Origin: Arcuatula senhousia
Lineage: Eukaryota; Mollusca; Bivalvia; Mytilida; Mytilidae
NCBI GenBank assembly: GCA_963971305.1
Contig: OZ020306.1
Coordinates: 60,052,686-60,116,685 of the forward strand
Length of the DNA: 64,000 nt
Direction: 5' to 3'
The translations under genes were made by a program, and so were the position numbers. The notes below the pieces were generated by a model. The model had not been told where the DNA came from and did not search any database. It saw nothing but the letters and a program-made list of their open reading frames with translations. Positions 43,291 to 54,882 of this stretch are shown one piece after another; the stretch's first letter is position 1, and each line of letters opens with the position of its first letter.

Positions 43291-44224
43291 TATGTCTCCC
43301 AAACAAAGTTTTGGGAGACATATTGCTTTTGTACGGTTTCTTATTATTATTCTTCTTCTTTCTTTCTTTTTTCTTTCCGTGCTAGTTTGTCTGCGCGTTT
43401 TCTCAGAGATGCAATGCCGTAACATTCTTAAACTTTGGGAACATATAAAGGGTCATCTGAAGTTTTGCAAACAACTTTTAAAATTTTCAAAATGGCCACC
43501 GTTTCCATGGAAACACGAAAAGTTCATAATATAGGACATTGCAATATCTCGGTAACCTAGGTGCGCAGGGTTCTGAAATTTTGTAGGGTGATAGAGCAAA
43601 ACATTCTCTTTAATAATATGGAAAAAAAATTTGATGCGATATTTACGGTTTTCGAGAAAAAAAATGAAAATGTGATTTAAAGGGAGATAATCGGGTCAAA
43701 ATTTTAATAAAAATTTCAAAGTTGTCTGATTATGATGAAAATTGGTATACTGATAGATTATGATGTTGCGAGTAATATTTTTATAACTAAAATAAAAATT
43801 TGACGATGGCGGCCATTTTGAATCCAAGATGGCCGCCAAAATTTCAAAGTGGTCTGATTATGATGAAAATTGGTATACTGATAGATTATGATGTTGCGAG
43901 AAAAATATTCTATAACTTAAATTAAAATTTTTCTATGGCGGCCATTTGAATCCAAGATGGCCGCAAAATTTCAAAGTGGTCTGATTATGATGAAAATTTG
44001 TATACTGATAGATTATGATGTTGCGAGTAATATTTTATAATAAAAAGTTAAATTTGATGATGGCAGCCATTTTGAATCCAAGATGGCTGCCAAAATTTCA
44101 AATTGCTCAGATTTACATGAAAATTTATATTTATAGGTTTTTTGACATACTGAAGAGAATAATGGCAATGGGAGTTTGTTTGGGAGACATTCTGTGTTGG
44201 CATCCCAACACAATCATACCTAGT
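43291..44224 (+). mobile_element. Family E element E2
   Basis: 5' hairpin TATGTCTCCCAAA...TTTGGGAGACATA (43291-43322), inverted copy TTTGTTTGGGAGACAT (44175-44190), 3' hairpin TGTGTTGG-CATC-CCAACACA (44193-44212), end CTAGTT. The interior has three to four units of about 115-120 bp with GGCGGCCATTTTGAATCCAA. Inserted in the TTATT tract of E1. Confidence 0.8.
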
Positions 44225-44388
44225 TATTCTTATTATTATGTCGACCGAAACGCAGTTATTCGGTAGACATATTGTTATTGTCGCGTTTATTTTTTTTCAT
44301 TATTATTATGTCGACCGAAACGCAGTAATTCGGTAGACATATTGTTATTGTCGCGTTTATTTTTTTTCATTATTCTTATTCTTATTAT

Positions 44389-46475
44389 TATGTCCCCGAC
44401 CACGAAGTGTCGTCGGGGACATATTGTTTTTACTCCGTTTCTTATTTTTCTTATTATTATGTCCCCGAACACGAAGTGTCGGGGACATATTGTTTTTGCT
44501 CGGTTTCTTATTATTATTATTATTATTATTTTTCTCGGTATTCTGGACCGTGAACTTGTCCACCTCATTTTTTCGACATCTTTTAAGGTAGGAAGCTGAA
44601 TTTTCATATATCAAGAGTATGGAATGGGAGATTGTGCTTTTTGTATTTTTCGTCGAAATCGAACGACCCCTTATAGGTCAAAAAAGGGCCTCAAAATGGC
44701 TCCTCGAAACCGTAGTTGAATTTTTACCTGGCATTTCTGATCCGACAGGGATAGGAAAAATTCCTTTATAGGTAAAGTGCGAATATTTAATACCTTTCAT
44801 TTAAAAAAAAAATTTTGAAAATCGGACCTACCGTTTTCAAAATTTTGCAAAAAATCGAAATTTATTTTTTTTGTAAGATTGAGTTATCTTCCTTTGTACA
44901 ATATATTTTGTAACAGTATTGAAAAAAATTCTCAACTTTGTTATTTCTTAATGAAAATTGGTTTACAAGGTAATAGTTGTATGCCGAGTTCATTTTTGGA
45001 ATCGAAATTTTTTTTGGCGGCCATTTTCAAAATGGCGGCTAAAATGGCTGCCATTTTCCCGCCAAAATTTAAACTTGCTCCGATTTTGATGAAAATTGGT
45101 ATATATGGTAATAGTGGTATGGTGAGTTGATTTTTGACATCAAATTTTTTTTTATCGTCAGTCATTTTCAAAATGGCCGCCGTTTCCCGCCAAAATTAAA
45201 GTTACTCCGATTTGAACGAAAATTGGTATATAAGGTAATAGTAGTATGGCAAGATGATTTTTGACATCGAAAATTTTCTAATGTTGGCCATTTTTAAAAT
45301 GGCTGCCATTTTCCCGCCAAAATTTAAACTTGCTCCAATTTTGATGAAAATTGGTATTTAAGGTAATAGTGGTATAGCAAGTTGAATTTTGACATCAAAT
45401 TTTTTTTCGTCGGCTATTTTCAAAATGGCCGCCGTTTCCCGCCAAAATTAAAAGTTACTCAGATTTTGATGAAAATTGGTATACAAGGTAATTGTGGTAT
45501 GGCGAGTTTTTTTTTACATCAAAATTTTTTTTCATCGGCCATTTTCAAAATGGCCGCCGTTTCCCGCTAAAAAATAAAGTTACTCCGATTTTTATGAAAA
45601 CTTGTATATAAGGTAATAGTGGTATGGCAAGTTGATTTCTGACATTAAAATTGGCAAAGAGGGGTACGTGAGGGGACATATATGTGACTCGCTTGCGATC
45701 ACAATTAGAACTAGTTATTATTATACTTTTTTCTTTTTCTTCCGTCAACCTGATGCACGAACTTGTCCGACTATCTCCTCGGTCAAAGGTGGACCGATCG
45801 ATTTGGAACTTGGAGGGGTGATAGGTCCAAAGGTCCTACAGTGTTTCCTGCGATTTAAAATTTCAAAATGGCCGCCGTTTCCATAGAAACCGGATTTGTT
45901 CTAGATACCGGACATCCCCATATCTCGGAAACCTAGGTGGTCAGGACCTTGAAACTTGGTATGTTTGTAGAGCTTGATTAGTACTACTAAATGAGCGAAA
46001 AAAATTCGGAAGCGGTATTTACGGTTTTCGAGATATAAATGAAAATGTGATTTTAAAGGGAGATAATCGGGTCCAAATTTTTCAAAAATTTCAAAGTGGT
46101 CTGATTTTGATGAAAATTGGTATACTGATAGATTATGGTGTTGCGAGTAATATTCTATATCTAAAATTAAAATTTGACGATGGCGGCCATTTTGAATCCA
46201 AGATGGCCGCCAAAATTTCAAAGTGGTCTGATTTTGATGAAAATTGGTATACTGATAGATTATGGTGTTGCGAGTAATATTCTATATCTAAAATTAAAAT
46301 TTGACGATGGCGGCCATTTTGAATCCAAGATGGCCGCCAAAACTTCAAAGTGCTTCGATTTACATGAAATTTGATATTTAGGGGTATTTTGACATGCTGA
46401 ACAGAATTAACTCGGTATCACAGACATTAAATGAGAACGGGAGGGGACATCCCATGTTTCGCGAAACATAAGTTT
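44389..46475 (+). mobile_element. Family E element E4
   Basis: 5' hairpin TATGTCCCCGAC...GTCGTCGGGGACATA (44389-44423). The body resumes after E5 at about 45720 (TTCTTCCGTC) and ends with GGGGACAT, the perfect hairpin ATGTTTCGCGAAACAT (46454-46469) and AAGTTTT. The final CTAG is not seen. Two units carry GGCGGCCATTTTGAATCCAA. Confidence 0.7.
44458..45714 (+). mobile_element. Family E element E5 (innermost)
   Basis: 5' hairpin TATGTCCCCGAAC...GTGTCGGGGACATA (44458-44489). The body is uninterrupted, with about six units (GGTAATAGTGGTATGG, AAAATGGCCGCCGTTTCCCG). Inverted copy GGGGACATA is at 45672-45680, hairpin TGTGA-c-TCGC-TT-GCGA-TCACA at 45683-45703, end CTAGTT. Confidence 0.75.
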
Positions 46476-49400
46476 TAATTATTCTTATTCCTATTCTTAT
46501 TCTTATTCTTATTGTCGCCAATTTTTGTCCTCGTCATAACTAAAGAACCGTTTTATATTGCGGATCCAAACTTGGTATGATGATACGTGATCATGATATC
46601 TGTTGCGGTAGAAATTTTCGGAACCAAGATGGCTGCCATTTCCAAGATGGCCGCCATTTTACGTAAAAAATGTCGCGTTCTTCAATTTTAACAAAAATTG
46701 GTAATACGGTTTATAATGGGATGGCAAATTAAGAGGTGATGAAAAAAATGTCGAAATTCAAAATGGCCGCCATTTCCCGTAAAAATTGAACATTCTCCGA
46801 TTTTAACGAAACTTTATATTTAAGGTATATGAAGGAGTGCGAGTTCATACGCGGAGTAAGAAATGTCGAAAAATTCAAAATGGCCGCCACTTCCTGTAAA
46901 AATGAAAATTTTCCGATTTCCAAGAAAATTTATATTTGTGTTTCAAAGGATGGCGAGTTAAAAAAGTTCAAAAAATTCAAAATGGCCGCCACTTCCAAAA
47001 ATTTTTTTCCTTCAAAATTTTAACAAAATTTTATTTTTAAGAGTTTTGAAGGATGACCGATTCAAAAATTTCAAAAAAATTCAAAATGGCCGCCATTTCC
47101 CGTAAAAATTGAACATTCTCCGATTTTAATGAAACTTTATATTTAAGGAATATGAAGGATGGCGAGTTGATACGCAAGGTCAGAATTGTCGAAAAATTCA
47201 AAATGGCCGCCATTTTCCGTAAAAAGTGAACATTCTCAGATTTTAACGAAACTTTATATTTAGGAGTTTCAAATGATGGGGAGTTAAAAAATTCAAAAAA
47301 ATTCAAAATGGCCGCCACTTCCGTAATTATTGATAATTCTCAGATTTTAACGAAACTTGATATTTTAGGGTGTTTGAAGGATGGCGAGTGGGAATATGGA
47401 GTCAAATATTAAAAAATCATTTAAATGGCTGCCAACAGTGTCAAATATGTCGTAAAAGATAAGGCAACGGTCGACATCTGCTATTGCTGGCAATGGCAAT
47501 TCTAGTTCTTATTCTTATTCTTATTGTCGCCAATTTTTTGTCCGCGTCATAACTAAAGAACCGTTTTATATTGTGGATCCAAACTTGGTATGATGATACG
47601 TAACCATGATATCTGTTGCAGTAGAAATTTTCGGAACCAAGATGGCTGCCATTTCCAAGATGGCCGCCATTTTACGTAAAAAATGTCGCGTTTTTCAATT
47701 TGAACAAAAATTGGTATTACGGTTTATAATGGGATAGCGAATTAAGAGGTGACGAAAAAAATGTCGAAAAATTCAAAATGGCCGCCATTTCTCGTAAAAA
47801 TTTAACATTCTCCGATTTTAACGAAACTTTATAACTAAGTTATATGAAGGATGGCGAGTTGATACGCGGAGTAAGAAATGTCGAAAAATTCAAAATGGCC
47901 GCCATTTCCCGTAAAAAGTGAACATTCTCCGATTTTAACAAAACTTTATATTTAGAAGTTTCAATTGATGGCGAGTTCAAAAAGTTCAAAAAATTCAAAA
48001 TGGCCGCCACTTCCAAATAATTTTTTTTTCAAAATTTTAACGAAATTTTATTTTTATGATTTTTTTTTTTTGAAGGATGACCGATTCAAAAATTTCAAAA
48101 AATTCAAAATGGCCGCCATTTCCCGTAAAAATTGAACATTCTCCGATTTTAACGAAACTTTATATTTAAGGAATATGAAGGATGGCGAGTTGATATGCGA
48201 GGTCAGAAATGTCGAAAAAATTCAAAATGGCCGCCATTTTCCGTAAAAAGTGAACATTCTCAGATTTTATCGAAACTTTATATTTAGGAGTTTCAAATGA
48301 TGGCGAGTTCAATAATTCCAAAAAATTCAAAATGGCCGCCACTTCCGTAATTATTGAAAATTCTCAGATTTTAACGAAACTTGATATTTTAGGTGTTTGA
48401 AGGATGGCGAGTGGGAATATGGAGTCAAATATTAAAAAAATCATTAAAATGGCTGCCGACAGTGTCAAATATGTCGTAAAAGATAAGGCAACGGTCGACA
48501 TCTGCTATTGCTGGCAATGGCAATTCTAGTTCTTCTTCTTCTTCTTCCGCACTCTAAAAAACGCTTGTCCGGGTATAGCCGAAGAGATGTGAAGACTGAG
48601 TTTTATGAAACTTTCCACGGTGATAGGGCACATATCAGAGGTGTGCACAACGTTTTCGGAATTTTCAAAATGGCCCCTGTTTCCGAGTAAACAGCGAAAG
48701 TTCATTATATAGGACATTGCTATATCTCGGTAACCTAGGTGGTCAGGACCTTGAAACTTGGTAGGATTATAGAGCTTGATGAGTACTACAAAAATATCAA
48801 AAAAAAATTTGAAGCGATATTTACGGTTTTTCCGCAAAATGCGAAAATGTGAAATTTCAAAATCCAAAATGGCCGCCAAAATTTAAAAGTGCTTGGATTT
48901 TTATAAAAATTAATATTCTGGTAGATTTTGATGTTGTGAGTAATTCTCCACATCAGAGGTGTCCAGAAGGACTTCCAATTTTTTTAAATGGCTTTTTTTT
49001 AATAAATAGCAAAAGTTCATTATATAGGACATTGCTATAGTTCGGTAACCTAGGTGGTCAGGACCTTGAAACTCGGTAGGAATATAAAACTTGATGAGTA
49101 CTACAAAATTATCGAAACATTTTTGAAGCGATATTTACGGTTTTTCCGCAAAATGCGAAAATGTGAAATTTCAAAATCCAAGATGGCCGCCAAAATTTAA
49201 AAGTGCTTGGATTTTGATGAAAATTAATTTTCTGGTAGATTTTGATGTTGCAAGTAATGCTCCACATCAGAGGTGTCCATTAGGACTTTGAAATTTTTTA
49301 AATGGCCGCTTTTTGTTTAATAAATAGCAAAAGTTCATTACATAGGACATTGTCATATTTCAGTATTTAACACAAGTGATGAGCACCTTGAAACTTCGTG

Positions 49401-49894
49401 GTATTATAGAGCTTGATAAGTACTACAAAAATATTTAAAAAGTTCTAAAGAGATATTTACAGTTTTTCCGTCAAATGCAAAAACGTGAAATCTCTAAATC
49501 CAAGATGGGGGCCAAAATTTATCCAAGATGTTATGTTTAAACACATCATTGACAATGCCATGCACATTATACATATATATTCTATATTTTTACATCAGTT
49601 GCACATTCTATAAAACTGAAAAAAGGCAGTTTTTTTGCAGCTTTAAGGTACATCTTGTTCGTTTGGGGAACATCTGTGACGGCTGCCGTCACAATCAGTA
49701 CTCGTTATATTTACTTTAAACTTAGGTAATGCCTTGTCATGGAAATCCAAGTTCTGTTTAAAATGTAATGCTTCCCAACCAAACAAAAAGCAACAACAAA
49801 AAACTACGAAATTCTAAAAATATAAATAATTATACTTTTGCACTCGAAATTATGCTGACGCGTCATAATCATAAGATAGATTGTTAGTTGTTTG

Positions 49895-50455
49895 ATGTCC
49901 CGTCGGCAATATTGCAGTCATCATCGGGACATAGACAGGTTGAAATAATTATGTAAATAACACGTTGATATAAAACAAAGTCAAAAGACCGTAGATAAAA
50001 CAAACATTATGACTAGAAATAAATAGATAAAATAATCATTTAAAATAAACACACTGAAAAATTAAACCATTTACAGCAATTGCAAAAAAAGAACTTAACC
50101 AAAACGAGCTAAAGATTAATTATAGTAGCAACAAAAGGACTTACAAATGGTGATTTTATTTTAAGAATTATTATTTTGAGTACTGACCAATTTCTTTTTT
50201 ATGATAATGTGGCATCGGCTGGGATGACGCTGAACAAATCGTGCAATGATGCACAGTTGAAATACTTCATACAAATTGGAGCAAGATCAACACAGTCAAG
50301 GAGAACATGCCTCAAAGAATACCGCGAGTCAATAGGATGCACATCGGAACCTCTTTCTCTTGTGTCATCAAGTAGCCATGAGTGACTCTAGAATGACCAA
50401 TACGGCATCTAGTGATGACCACTTCGTCTCGACGGCATCGGAATGAGGCATGACT
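49895..50455 (-). pseudogene. LINE ORF2 C-terminus and 3' end
   Basis: On minus the frame reads RCRIGHSRVTHGYLMTQEKE and then VPMC, the start of the terminal Cys/His region of Jockey/I-type LINE ORF2. A deletion after it shifts the frame. The 3' UTR ends in the hairpin ATGTCCCG...CGGGACAT (49895-49932) followed by an AACTAACAATC tail. A second copy of the same family is at 57900-58690. Confidence 0.6.
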
Positions 50456-50490
50456 ATCCCCAAGCTGTGGCTTGAGCTCATGAAGTTTGT

Positions 50491-50780
50491 TAGATTAGTT
50501 TAAACATATGTGTTTATCCTGGATTGGGAAACAAGCTTGATGCTTATATCAATCCCTCTCCAGCTAGCAGTTAGCGAGTGTGGCCTTTGTAGCGGCACCC
50601 ATTGAGCCTGCTCTTATCGAGCTCCACAAAGGGGTCTTTAACGTGCATGGGGTATTGCTCTCAACATACACGGTACAACCTTTTTTCGTCCCTTCCGAAG
50701 GACTAGCATCGATCCTCGAAACCATCCTCGCAAATGGTGTCAAGAGAGAGTCGGAAAATTGGTACATGAAATTTTCACCC
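50491..50780 (-). mobile_element. Third SINE-like repeat (diverged relative of SINE-A/B)
   Basis: On minus it contains CATGCACGTTAAAGACCCC and TTTGTGGAGCTC, matching the central core of SINE-A (CATGCACGTAAAAGACCCC, TTTGTGGACCGC) and SINE-B (GCACGTTAAAGAACCC). Flanks differ from both. Borders are uncertain; a SINE-A copy is inserted at its 5' edge. Confidence 0.5.
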
Positions 50781-50785
50781 CTGAC

Positions 50786-51271
50786 GAGTGAGTGAGTTGG
50801 TGTTTTACACCCGTGCAACGCTATATAGGTTATTTACAGGCGATGAACATGTAAAGGATGATACAATGAACATGAAATGATGATGATAAATAAAATATGG
50901 GGGTGGGATGGGACACAAAGGACCGGCAAATTTTAAAGAACCACAGGAAAAGGGGAGAGGTGGGTAGGGGCGGAATATTTAACCTATGTGGTGCACTACT
51001 TGTCGGTCCACAAAGGGGTCTTTTACGTGCATGAAGCGTGGCACTCTCCACACACGTTGGCCCACTATGGTCGACAGTAAGGGTTTCCGTATTATAGACC
51101 CGACAACCCCCGCGGACAAGGGGCCACCCTATTCGGCCACCTAGGGTACACACTTGATCGCTCTGTGGGCTGAGCACTGACCCGACGTCAGAATCCAAAA
51201 CCCTTAGTCGCCTCTTACGACAGGCTTGGCTCTGCTGCGGGCATATTCGCCACCCGGGCCCCGCACGGGAC
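50786..51271 (-). mobile_element. SINE-A copy, full length
   Basis: Complete from the CCCGTGC head (51265 side) to the (ACTC)n tail. No convincing target-site duplication is visible. Confidence 0.9.
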
Positions 51272-51461
51272 CGCAGTTTGTCAAGGCTATCGGACGATAG
51301 TCATCATAATCATAAGATCATGATCTTTTGGACATGTGCCTCAAACTTAATTAACCATCGCTGATGTTGCAAAAGAATTTAACAAGAAAGAAGATATGAA
51401 AGTGTTGTAATGATATTTTTGTAATTAGATGTTAAACGAATACACCAGCTTCCCAACAAAT

Positions 51462-51830
51462 ATACCAGATAAAGACAAAGATGGAACAGTCTACCTATTG
51501 GCCAAGACAGAAGTTAGTGAGTGAGTGAGTTGGTGTTTTACGCCCTTGCAACGCTATACAGGTTACCGGATATAGACAAAGATGGAACAGCCCACACATT
51601 GGTCAAGCCAGTCCAAAAGTTGGTAAATATACCAGATATAGACAAAGATGATCAGTCCACACATTGGTCAAGACAGTCCAGAAGTTAGTAAATATACCAT
51701 ATATAGACAAAGATGAAACAGTCTAACATTGATCAAGACAGTCCAGAAGTAAGTTAACATGAAGAAAGAGGTGATATAGACAAAGATGGAAACAGTCCAC
51801 ACATTGGTCAAGACAGTCCAGAACAATACA
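51462..51830 (+). repeat. About 66-bp minisatellite with an embedded SINE-A tail
   Basis: Five diverged units of ATATAGACAAAGATGGAACA, CACACATTGGTCAAGACAG and TCCAGAAGTTAG. A 51-bp SINE-A 3' end in reverse orientation (51516-51566) interrupts the first. Confidence 0.8.
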
Positions 51831-51835
51831 GAAAT

Positions 51836-52650
51836 TGCTTACACAGGGTTATGTTGCTCCACTGTTGCTGTTTTAACTCTAGAAATTTTACGGTAGACAC
51901 CGTGCACTTAGCGACAAAATATGGGATATCCATCTCTCAAATGACTGCAGATGTTGGTTTGTCGTAGAAATTAGTTTTGTCTTCCTTTACCGGATTTAAC
52001 ACACTGAGTTTGAAATTACGAACACGACGGGCGTGCTATAGCAGGCAAGAGTCGTTTACTGTTCCGGATCACCTGAGTTCACTCTTGTCACGATTTGAGT
52101 TCGCGTTGTTGATTACCGTTCGGTTGAATTGTGTTTTGTGTTTCTTCGTGCTGTTTTGTACGTGTTGACCGGTTTCGTCGTTGCCCTTTCGAACTTTCGA
52201 CACTTGATTGCCCCATTTGGTGCCTCTTTGCTTCTTAGAAGAGATGGACCAGTTGATGCCGTTCTCTATTTCGCGATCCTTTGATTTCCGCATGTCATTT
52301 CGTTGCGTACCAGCAAATGCTTCAAATTCGACGGCTTAAGATATAGCAGCTCGATTGTCTCCAGGTGCCAAAATTGAACTTGCTTCTGCATTTTGTAATT
52401 CGCTAAGCAATTCTCGATTTGGTGACTTTCTAAACCTATATATCCCAAGGAGCTTCAGATAAAGGACACAACGAATTCTAGGAAGTCTGCTTCATATTTA
52501 GATCTACATCTCGAAATTGACTCTCAAGGAAGACTTTCAACAAGGCTCTATGACAAAAGTGACGACTTCAACTTTCCAATCGTCAACTTTCCCTTCATGT
52601 ATAACAACCAGCTCCAGCTTATGGAGTATACGTATCTCAATTGATTCGTT
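51836..52650 (+). pseudogene. Penelope-like RT pieces in shuffled or head-to-tail order
   Basis: 51836-51966 encodes an RT C-terminal end (QGYVAPLLL, KFYGRH-like and ISQMTADVGL-like blocks, frame-broken). It is followed by the 3' UTR block shared with 2940-3180. Then 52448-52615 encodes the RT middle part KSASYLDLHLEIDSQGRLST and DDFNFPIVNFPFM. So the 3' end of one copy precedes the middle of another on the same strand, as in partial head-to-tail tandems typical of Penelope-like elements. No piece has the catalytic YIDD. Confidence 0.6.
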
Positions 52651-53439
52651 ACAGGCTAGATGCCACGGACAGGAGAGTTCCAATCGACGTTTTTAGTCAT
52701 GTGACTTTCACATTGACTGTTGACTTTTTATGATAGCGCGATAGGCGACATTTTTTGCAATGTTTATTTGTCAAAATTTAAACGATTTCATTGTTTTCAA
52801 AAATAAATGCACTTCCGGTTCAGTGAAATGTTTTGTGTCAATTTTGTGTCGAATGTACTGAATATGTAAATCATTTGAAAAAAGTACTTTTTTATAAAAA
52901 TATCAATTGAAGTATTTATGTTCTCCATTGTGATCAAAGTGATACTTTTATAGGTGTGGCATGACATTTTATAAGCTGATATTGACCACTGAACCTAAAA
53001 ATTATGTTTGTTATTATTAACTACAGTTACCATGGTAACCCATCAGCCATTTTGGACAAATTCTTATACTATCAAATGGGCAATATTCAAATCCCCCGTT
53101 CTGAAGAAACTTTTGGTCATTAGTCAAACTCTATTGGACTCTCTAGTGTGGAGGAGGGAAAGTGATTATTAAGTTTTCACTTCAGAAAAAGAATAAGAAG
53201 TGTCAGCCTTGGGAGCTCCTCAAGTATTAGCTAAAATAAAGTCACTCTGGGTGAGTTAACATGGTAGCAGAACGCACGGATTAGCCGAAAGAAGAATGGT
53301 ATCAAATAATTTCAAAAATCAATGACCTATGAGGCTGGGAAAAATTAAATTGAAGTTTAAATATTAGTTACTGACCTTGATGAAAAAAAGTAAACTCTTG
53401 CAGTATCTTTGTCCCTCGAAAGAAATGCTAGGGATATAG
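52651..53439. other. No gene seen
   Basis: AT-rich sequence, no supported frames. Confidence 0.4.
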
Positions 53440-54313
53440 CAATGGAGATAAAGGCAGAAAAAAATGACTTTTTTATTTGTGGTCCGATTTTCAAAATCTT
53501 TTTTTATTGGAATCCGTGTGAAAATTCCTGCCTGCGTTTTTCAATCAGATTTCCAATATCTCTTACAGTTTTTGAGAAATTAGGGGTCAAAGGGGTCAAA
53601 AACGCCATTTTTTAAAGTTTGTCAAGACAAATAGTTTTAAACCAAAAATAAGTTGTACGAGGCCAGCCAATTGTTATTAGGTTTTAATATGATGATTATA
53701 TCCACTAAAGGAATGTTGATTTTGTATTTGGGGTTTGTGGCCCCTACCGTCTTAGAAAAAAGGGCCATAACGGGCCAAACCGGGTGTATTGACAAAACTG
53801 TTGTAGAATGTTTATTATTCATTCAATTTTGAAAATTCTTTTTTATTGAATTCCACATTCAATTCTGTCAACTAAATGTTTCAATAGTTTTGATATATAT
53901 TGCACTGTTACATTGCTACAGGGGGTAAAAAAAGGGCCACACAAAAAAAAATGACTCTTTTTTCTTTTTGGTCCGATTTTCAAAATCCTTTTTTATTGAA
54001 TTCCTTGTGAAAATCCCTGCCTTATTTTGCAATCAAATTTGCAGTATTTCTGACCATTTTGGAGAAATAAGGGGACAAAGGGCCAAAAATGTCAATTAAT
54101 ACATGTACTAGTATATAATTAAGGCTTTTTGTATTAGGTGTTGAAGTAAATACATATGTGTCAAATATGCATGTTAAAGTCCACCACAGGATGCATAGGT
54201 CAAAAAGCTTTGTAAGTCCACCATGGGCTTCATGTGACCAAGGCAATAGACTATCCATATTGGGCCTCCAACTTGTTGCGGTCGTACCATGCTGTGCCCG
54301 GCGTAGCTTTTTA
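53440..54313 (-). mobile_element. Family D element, second copy
   Basis: In reverse orientation it shares the start AAAAAGCTACGCC-GGC, GGTACGACCGCAACAAG and GGCCCAATATGGATAGTC with 7076-7936. The 3' hairpin end is not identified. Confidence 0.65.
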
Positions 54314-54882
54314 TTCAGTAAATTAATTTCTTGTCAAAGTCCTCGTGTTTCTGTAACACACACCACGTTTTACAGTGATAATACATGTTTTGTGGCTGCA
54401 GTGTAATTATTGAGTTCTCCATCTTTAAAATGTGTTCCGTACTTTTTTTACATAAAACAATGTCGAAGGGTGGCTGCGGAACATGTGGGGGGATTCTAAT
54501 GGGCTGTCCACACCCGTAGCATGATCTTATCTGAGTTCCCAAAAGAAATTTCAAATGATAGCCAGCATTTCCCGATTCTTCTGAACGTTCCTCGTGAGAC
54601 GAACTTGACCTTACATTGTCCGTTATTGGTCCAAAGTCTCTGGCTGGTTTTCTTATGCTATTACGCACTTTTTGATTTGGTTTCCTTTGTTTGCGGTTTT
54701 TTGTGGCATATCAATTTTTGACAGCTGCTGCGGGTTTGGTTCTGGGTTGGTTTTAAGAATTTAAGTTAAAAGACTTTCAGTTATTCCAATAAATTCTGCC
54801 GCCGCCAAAATATGCGAACAAAGTGACAAAGTTTTAAAGCCTTCACATTTACAACTACCTTTCCCATTGAACAGAATCTTAA

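Larger units (their letters stand above)
44307..47505 (+). mobile_element. Family E element E3', a near-identical copy inside E3
   Basis: 5' hairpin at 44307-44341 differs from that of E3 by one base in the loop. The body at 46499-47505 is nearly identical to the E3 body and has the same end (CGGTCGACAT, hairpin 47479-47498, CTAG 47502-47505). Confidence 0.75.
44237..48529 (+). mobile_element. Family E element E3
   Basis: 5' hairpin at 44237-44271 (TATGTCGACCGAA...TTCGGTAGACATA). Its body lies at 47515-48529 and ends in CGGTCGACAT, hairpin TGCTATTG-CTGG-CAATGGCA (48503-48522) and CTAGTT. Everything between belongs to the inner elements. Confidence 0.75.
43239..49704 (+). mobile_element. Family E element E1 (outermost of a nested set)
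   Basis: The 5' hairpin TATGTTCCC...GGGAACATA (43239-43268) contains TGTTCCCCAAACGAA. The inverted copy TTCGTTTGGGGAACAT is at 49658-49673. A 3' hairpin TGTGACGG-CTG-CCGTCACA (49675-49693) and CTCGTT follow. The 5' CTCCGTTTCTTA is separated from the rest of its body by elements E2 and E3. The body resumes at about 48530 with (CTT)n then CCGC and ends at 49704. The interior carries repeated AAAATGGCCGCC blocks, and no ORF is supported. Confidence 0.75.

Noticed and set aside
43239..49704. ORFs rich in KMAA and FKMAA repeats
   Set aside because: They are readings of the AAAATGGCCGCC tandem blocks in the nested elements, present on both strands.
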